Assembly: GCF_024586455.1 (NCBI RefSeq)
Contig: NC_065920.1
Coordinates: 13,230,144 to 13,294,143, forward strand
Direction: 5' to 3'
Source: Bactrocera neohumeralis
Taxonomy: Eukaryota > Arthropoda > Insecta > Diptera > Tephritidae
DNA length: 64,000 bases
Part shown: in pieces, positions 61,531 to 64,000 of the stretch
Numbering within the stretch: the stretch's first letter is position 1
Layout of the letters: each line of letters opens with the position of its first letter
Position numbers and translations under genes: made by a program
Notes under the pieces: generated by a model
Database searches by the model: none
What the model was told of the DNA's origin: nothing
What the model saw: the letters and a program-made list of their open reading frames with translations, nothing else

Positions 61531-64000
61531 CTGTTGGTGAGTAGAGAGTGTTATTGAGGTTAAGTAAGGTTGAGCAGCGAGTAAATTTGGTATTTATTTA
61601 AATAAAATATATTAAATATTTAATATTAATAAAATTTAATTTATGAAAGTCATGCGCTTCGATTCTGAAACACTCGAGATTTAGCCTACTATAGTTTTTA
61701 AAAGATTTAGTTGCTCTCAAATAGTTTTCTTAAATATTCCTTTTTAAATTGCTAACAAAACCAAAAGTAATATAAATAAGCGTATATTTACCTAAATACT
61801 CATACCCATATACAATATATTATATAGATACAAACATGTAAACAATATTTGCCATACTCAGAAATACTCATAATGCGTCAAGTAATCCTACCGGCTCTCT
61901 CTTCAATCTAGCTTGTCTACTATGCCCATTACGCTGTCATTTAGCGGTCAATCAATGGCCAGAAAGTGACCGTGGAAAGTGGAAAAGGCTTATGGCATTC
62001 AAGGGTATACACTAGGGTGGGTGAAAAAAAATTTTTTTTCAATATTTCTTTTCGCTGAGCTCTTAAATGTAATGGGAAGTTCCTCCGCCTTACAATTTTC
62101 TATTTGCTCCTTATTATATGTATTTCTTATAATCCAAATCACGCTTCCAACTCTTTAAACAAAAATCTCATTTCATAGCAAATTGAATGCTCTATAAAAT
62201 GGTCGCTTACGAGTTGTTTGTGAGATTAAATATTAAAAAGATGTTAACTGTCAAAGTTTGATTATTTTAAAGCAAATTTTTTCTAATGAATTTTATAACT
62301 GCATGAAAAAATCGTTGTAAATACGAAAGCTAGTTTTTATTTTGGAAATTTACTGCTCAACAAAATGTGAATTTAAAAAAAATAATATTAATTTTCTGAC
62401 CCACCCTAGTATACACATTGGCAAAAAAAGCAAAACTTGTAGCTGGACGAGCTCATGCTGACACTCCGTTTAGGCATTGTAGTCACATACGACTATTTAC
62501 TATTTTCGTGCTTTTGCCATGCTGTGTGTGTGTGTATATGTGTTCAGCAAGCGTGTAAGTGCTCGAGAAACTATTGGCAGCACTGAAGCGGAAATTGGAA
62601 TTGGTTGATTTTTGCCATACGGTTATTTCTGTAACTGTTGACTTAAGCTTAAAATAGACAACACATGTCTGTGTGTGTGTGTAAAGCTATGCTGGGCTGG
62701 GAATAATATAAATTTTATACAATTAAGAAGATATTCCCTTCAGGGTTGAATTTATGAATAAAAGTTGTACAAAATATTAAAATAGAGTTGTAAAAACTAA
62801 AAATAATAATTGAAATACTATAAAATCAAATAAAAATTTTAAAATGAAATTAAAATCAAATATGCCTAATAGAAAATAACAATTAAATGATTCTAATATA
62901 TAATGAAAATTCTTAGTATAAAAATATCCATTTTTTTGCAAACGTAAGATATTATGAAAATGTTGTTTTATGCATCTACGCATATAACTGCTGTGCAATA
63001 AATCCCTGCATTGTGCGTAAGTGAAACGCATTTACCAAAGCAGGCAAATGAATGACAGCACATTCATAAGAACGCCTGTAAGTATGCTACATAATAAAAT
63101 TTTTTGATACATACGTACATACACAAACCTAAATACATACAAACATGTATAGAACTTTTTATTGTAAGTTCATCCTTCGTTAAACTTCATTTACGTCAAT
63201 AGCAGCAGCAGCAGCAGCCACAGCCTAGCCGGCGGTTCGGTAGTATTTTACTTCACCTTAACAATAGCTTTTGCTGTGCTTTTGATAAAGGCGTATATAT
63301 ATTTATAGCCTGTACGTGAAAATATTTTCGTTGACAACAGAATTGCAAAATATACAAAATCTGTTGCAAGTTATTGTTCTATAAAGTGAGTTTTTGCACC
63401 TTTGAAATATTTTTCAAAACTGCAGTTCGCGAATTACATTTTTTGTTAGCAAAATAGATAGCTATAGGAAGCGAATGGTATGAAATGCATTTTTATTTGC
63501 AATGCTTTATTTTAAATTGTTCTGAATGCTGTGGTATTTTGAAGCAAAACTTGCTGGAGATCTTTAAACGCTTAATTTAATCTCAATTTAAGCATAAGTT
63601 AATAAAATTGTTCGGAATGCTATTAATATTAAGCTGTCACATTCATATATAGTATCATGCAAATGGACCAGTCCGGAGTTTTTGACTCTCCAATATCAAT
63701 ATATACCTGTGTCTATGTATAAGTGGTAAGTGATTCCAAAAAAGTAAAACGAGTGAAATCATCATCATAAAAGGACGAGTTTTTGCTTGCCGAAGCATAT
63801 CGGATAGAAAGGTTTATTTATTAGCCAACTATGGTTTTTGAGTTACACCAAAAATCTTTGATAATAAATCAGCTGCTATTTCCGGTTAGAAATTTATACT
63901 CGGTGCATAATTAGCAAGTTAAAATTTGTTTTGTTTTATAATAATTAAGAAGTACTACTGTGGTTTTGAATAATTTTTGTGTATTTAGTTGAATAACCAC
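61531..64000. other. Intron or upstream region of the peptide gene
   Basis: No exon with a convincing signal peptide and a phase-1 donor was found on the minus strand. Contains a MITE (62012-62409), GT microsatellites near 62520 and 62670, and a short CAG repeat near 63200. Otherwise AT-rich. Confidence 0.5.
62012..62409. mobile_element. MITE with 11-bp terminal repeats and target duplication
   Basis: The ends are CTAGGGTGGGT (from 62012) and its complement ACCCACCCTAG (to 62409). Both sides are flanked by TATACA (62006-62011 and 62410-62415), a probable 6-bp target-site duplication. The 398-bp interior is AT-rich without coding capacity. Confidence 0.82.

Noticed and set aside
63195..63225. 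CAG repeat whose reverse strand reads Leu-rich, considered as the signal peptide exon of the peptide gene
   Set aside because: No in-frame ATG upstream of the Leu run before a stop; more likely a simple repeat.
1..64000. tRNA, rRNA, CRISPR, phage or operon-like organisation
   Set aside because: Spliced eukaryotic genes with introns and insect transposons; no cloverleaf, rRNA block or regular spaced repeat was recognised by eye.

Overview
The window looks like nuclear DNA of a higher dipteran, most likely a tephritid fruit fly (Bactrocera/Ceratitis type). The species is an inference from gene content and style: AT-rich DNA, short 55-70 bp introns, Drosophila-like orthologues, and many decayed mariner and LINE copies. 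No bacterial, organellar or viral genes were seen, and no tRNA, rRNA or CRISPR. Exon joins given here were made by hand from splice signals and reading phase, and every multi-exon model closes in frame.

Region 1 (1-11506, + strand): the 3' half of a multidrug-resistance-associated protein gene (ABCC, Drosophila MRP). It holds six consecutive, mutually exclusive-looking copies of one exon, five of exactly 221 nt and one of 224 nt, then five constitutive-exon segments (four introns' worth of joins) carrying the end of TMD2 and an intact NBD2. A perfect 30-bp inverted repeat lies in the intron between the first two alternative exons. Region 2 (11507-24479): a MITE-like element, a UBXN7-type UAS/UBX protein, a PPM1F-like PP2C phosphatase, and on the minus strand NAF1 (H/ACA RNP assembly) and a BRD7/BRD9 bromodomain protein. 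Region 3 (24480-34064): a deleted mariner, an unrecognised coiled-coil protein gene, and two nearly identical urate oxidase paralogues separated by mariner and LINE relics.

Region 4 (35348-43271): a nine-exon, 1883-aa secreted protein resembling the Nasrat/Polehole/Closca eggshell family, with deleted mariners inside two introns. Region 5 (43272-46337): a LINE relic and a third, canonical urate oxidase on the minus strand with a peroxisomal SHL tail. Region 6 (46338-53606): intergenic DNA with mariner and LINE relics. Region 7 (53607-55826): a single-exon secreted protein with two CUB-like domains. Region 8 (55830-64000): transposon relics, a MITE, and the last two exons of a neuropeptide-like precursor ending in FTNIRFLG (minus strand).

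The most notable content is the urate oxidase trio. The canonical copy keeps the Lys-Thr-His catalytic set and a PTS1. The two tandem copies change Thr to Ser, have Lys where the catalytic His should be, and lack the PTS1, so they probably do something other than standard peroxisomal uricolysis. Second are the MRP exon array with its intronic RNA duplex, and the RFL-amide-like peptide precursor.
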